Assembly (NCBI GenBank): GCA_002314645.1
Contig: DCGS01000045.1
Location: 1 to 6,273, forward strand
Direction of reading: 5' to 3'
Source: Ruminococcaceae bacterium UBA1772
Lineage (GTDB): Bacteria > Bacillota > Clostridia > Oscillospirales > Acutalibacteraceae
Length of the DNA: 6,273 nucleotides
Both the position numbers and the translations under genes were made by a program. The notes beneath the pieces were generated by a model. That model made no database searches. It was not told where the DNA came from and saw only the letters and a list, made by a program, of their open reading frames with translations. This document shows, piece after piece, positions 6,224-6,273 of the stretch (position 1 is the stretch's first letter; each line of letters starts with the position of its first letter).

Positions 6224-6273
6224 ATGAAATTTGATGTTGACTTAATTATTAAGATTACAGGAATAGGAATAAT
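6224..6273 (+). CDS. spoIIIAC: Stage III sporulation protein AC, N-terminal start only
   Basis: Only 16 full codons are in the window: MKFDVDLIIKITGIGI. SpoIIIAC is a very small two-helix mother-cell membrane protein whose start typically reads V-D-L-I-F-x-I-A-G-I-G-I, so the match, together with the spoIIIAA-AB order, identifies it. The 3' end, and presumably spoIIIAD onward, lies beyond the window. Confidence 0.88.
   Translation, partial: MKFDVDLIIKITGIGI

Overview
This A+T-rich window looks like the chromosome of an endospore-forming, low-GC Bacillota, most likely a Clostridia lineage. The evidence is the start of a spoIIIA sporulation operon, AGGTG-type ribosome binding sites, and a YfhO-family membrane protein. 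There are no signs of mobile DNA, CRISPR, rRNA or tRNA. All but a few hundred bases are coding.

Layout. Positions 2-418 (+) hold the C-terminal end of a methylenetetrahydrofolate reductase domain, probably the back half of a YitJ-type fusion of homocysteine S-methyltransferase and MTHFR. Its 5' part lies outside the window. A compact, perfectly symmetric hairpin (423-449) with T-rich tracts on both strands closes this gene and also the convergent gene on the minus strand. Positions 453-4629 (-) form a two-gene unit. The upstream gene encodes a large YfhO-family polytopic membrane protein (GT-C-like glycosyltransferase family). The downstream gene, whose start lies 59 nt inside the first, encodes a cytoplasmic-looking alpha/beta hydrolase of the lipase class 3 / Mbeg1-like type with a recognisable Ser-Asp-His triad.

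Positions 4630-4787 are a divergent control region. It has two sigma-A-like promoters facing left (yfhO-hydrolase), a long inverted repeat that overlaps the stronger of them, and a convincing sigma-E-type promoter facing right. Positions 4788-6273 (+) carry spoIIIAA, spoIIIAB and the first codons of spoIIIAC. These encode the ATPase and membrane parts of the mother-cell side of the SpoIIIA-SpoIIQ channel that joins mother cell and forespore during engulfment. The genes are tightly packed, and spoIIIAA runs 119 nt into spoIIIAB.

The three blocks (folate/methionine metabolism, an envelope glycosyltransferase with a hydrolase, sporulation channel) have no obvious shared pathway. The points most worth a second look are the two unusually long same-strand overlaps, the inverted repeat in the divergent promoter region, and the pairing of a YfhO protein with an intracellular serine hydrolase. 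I see no clear evidence of an entirely new system here.
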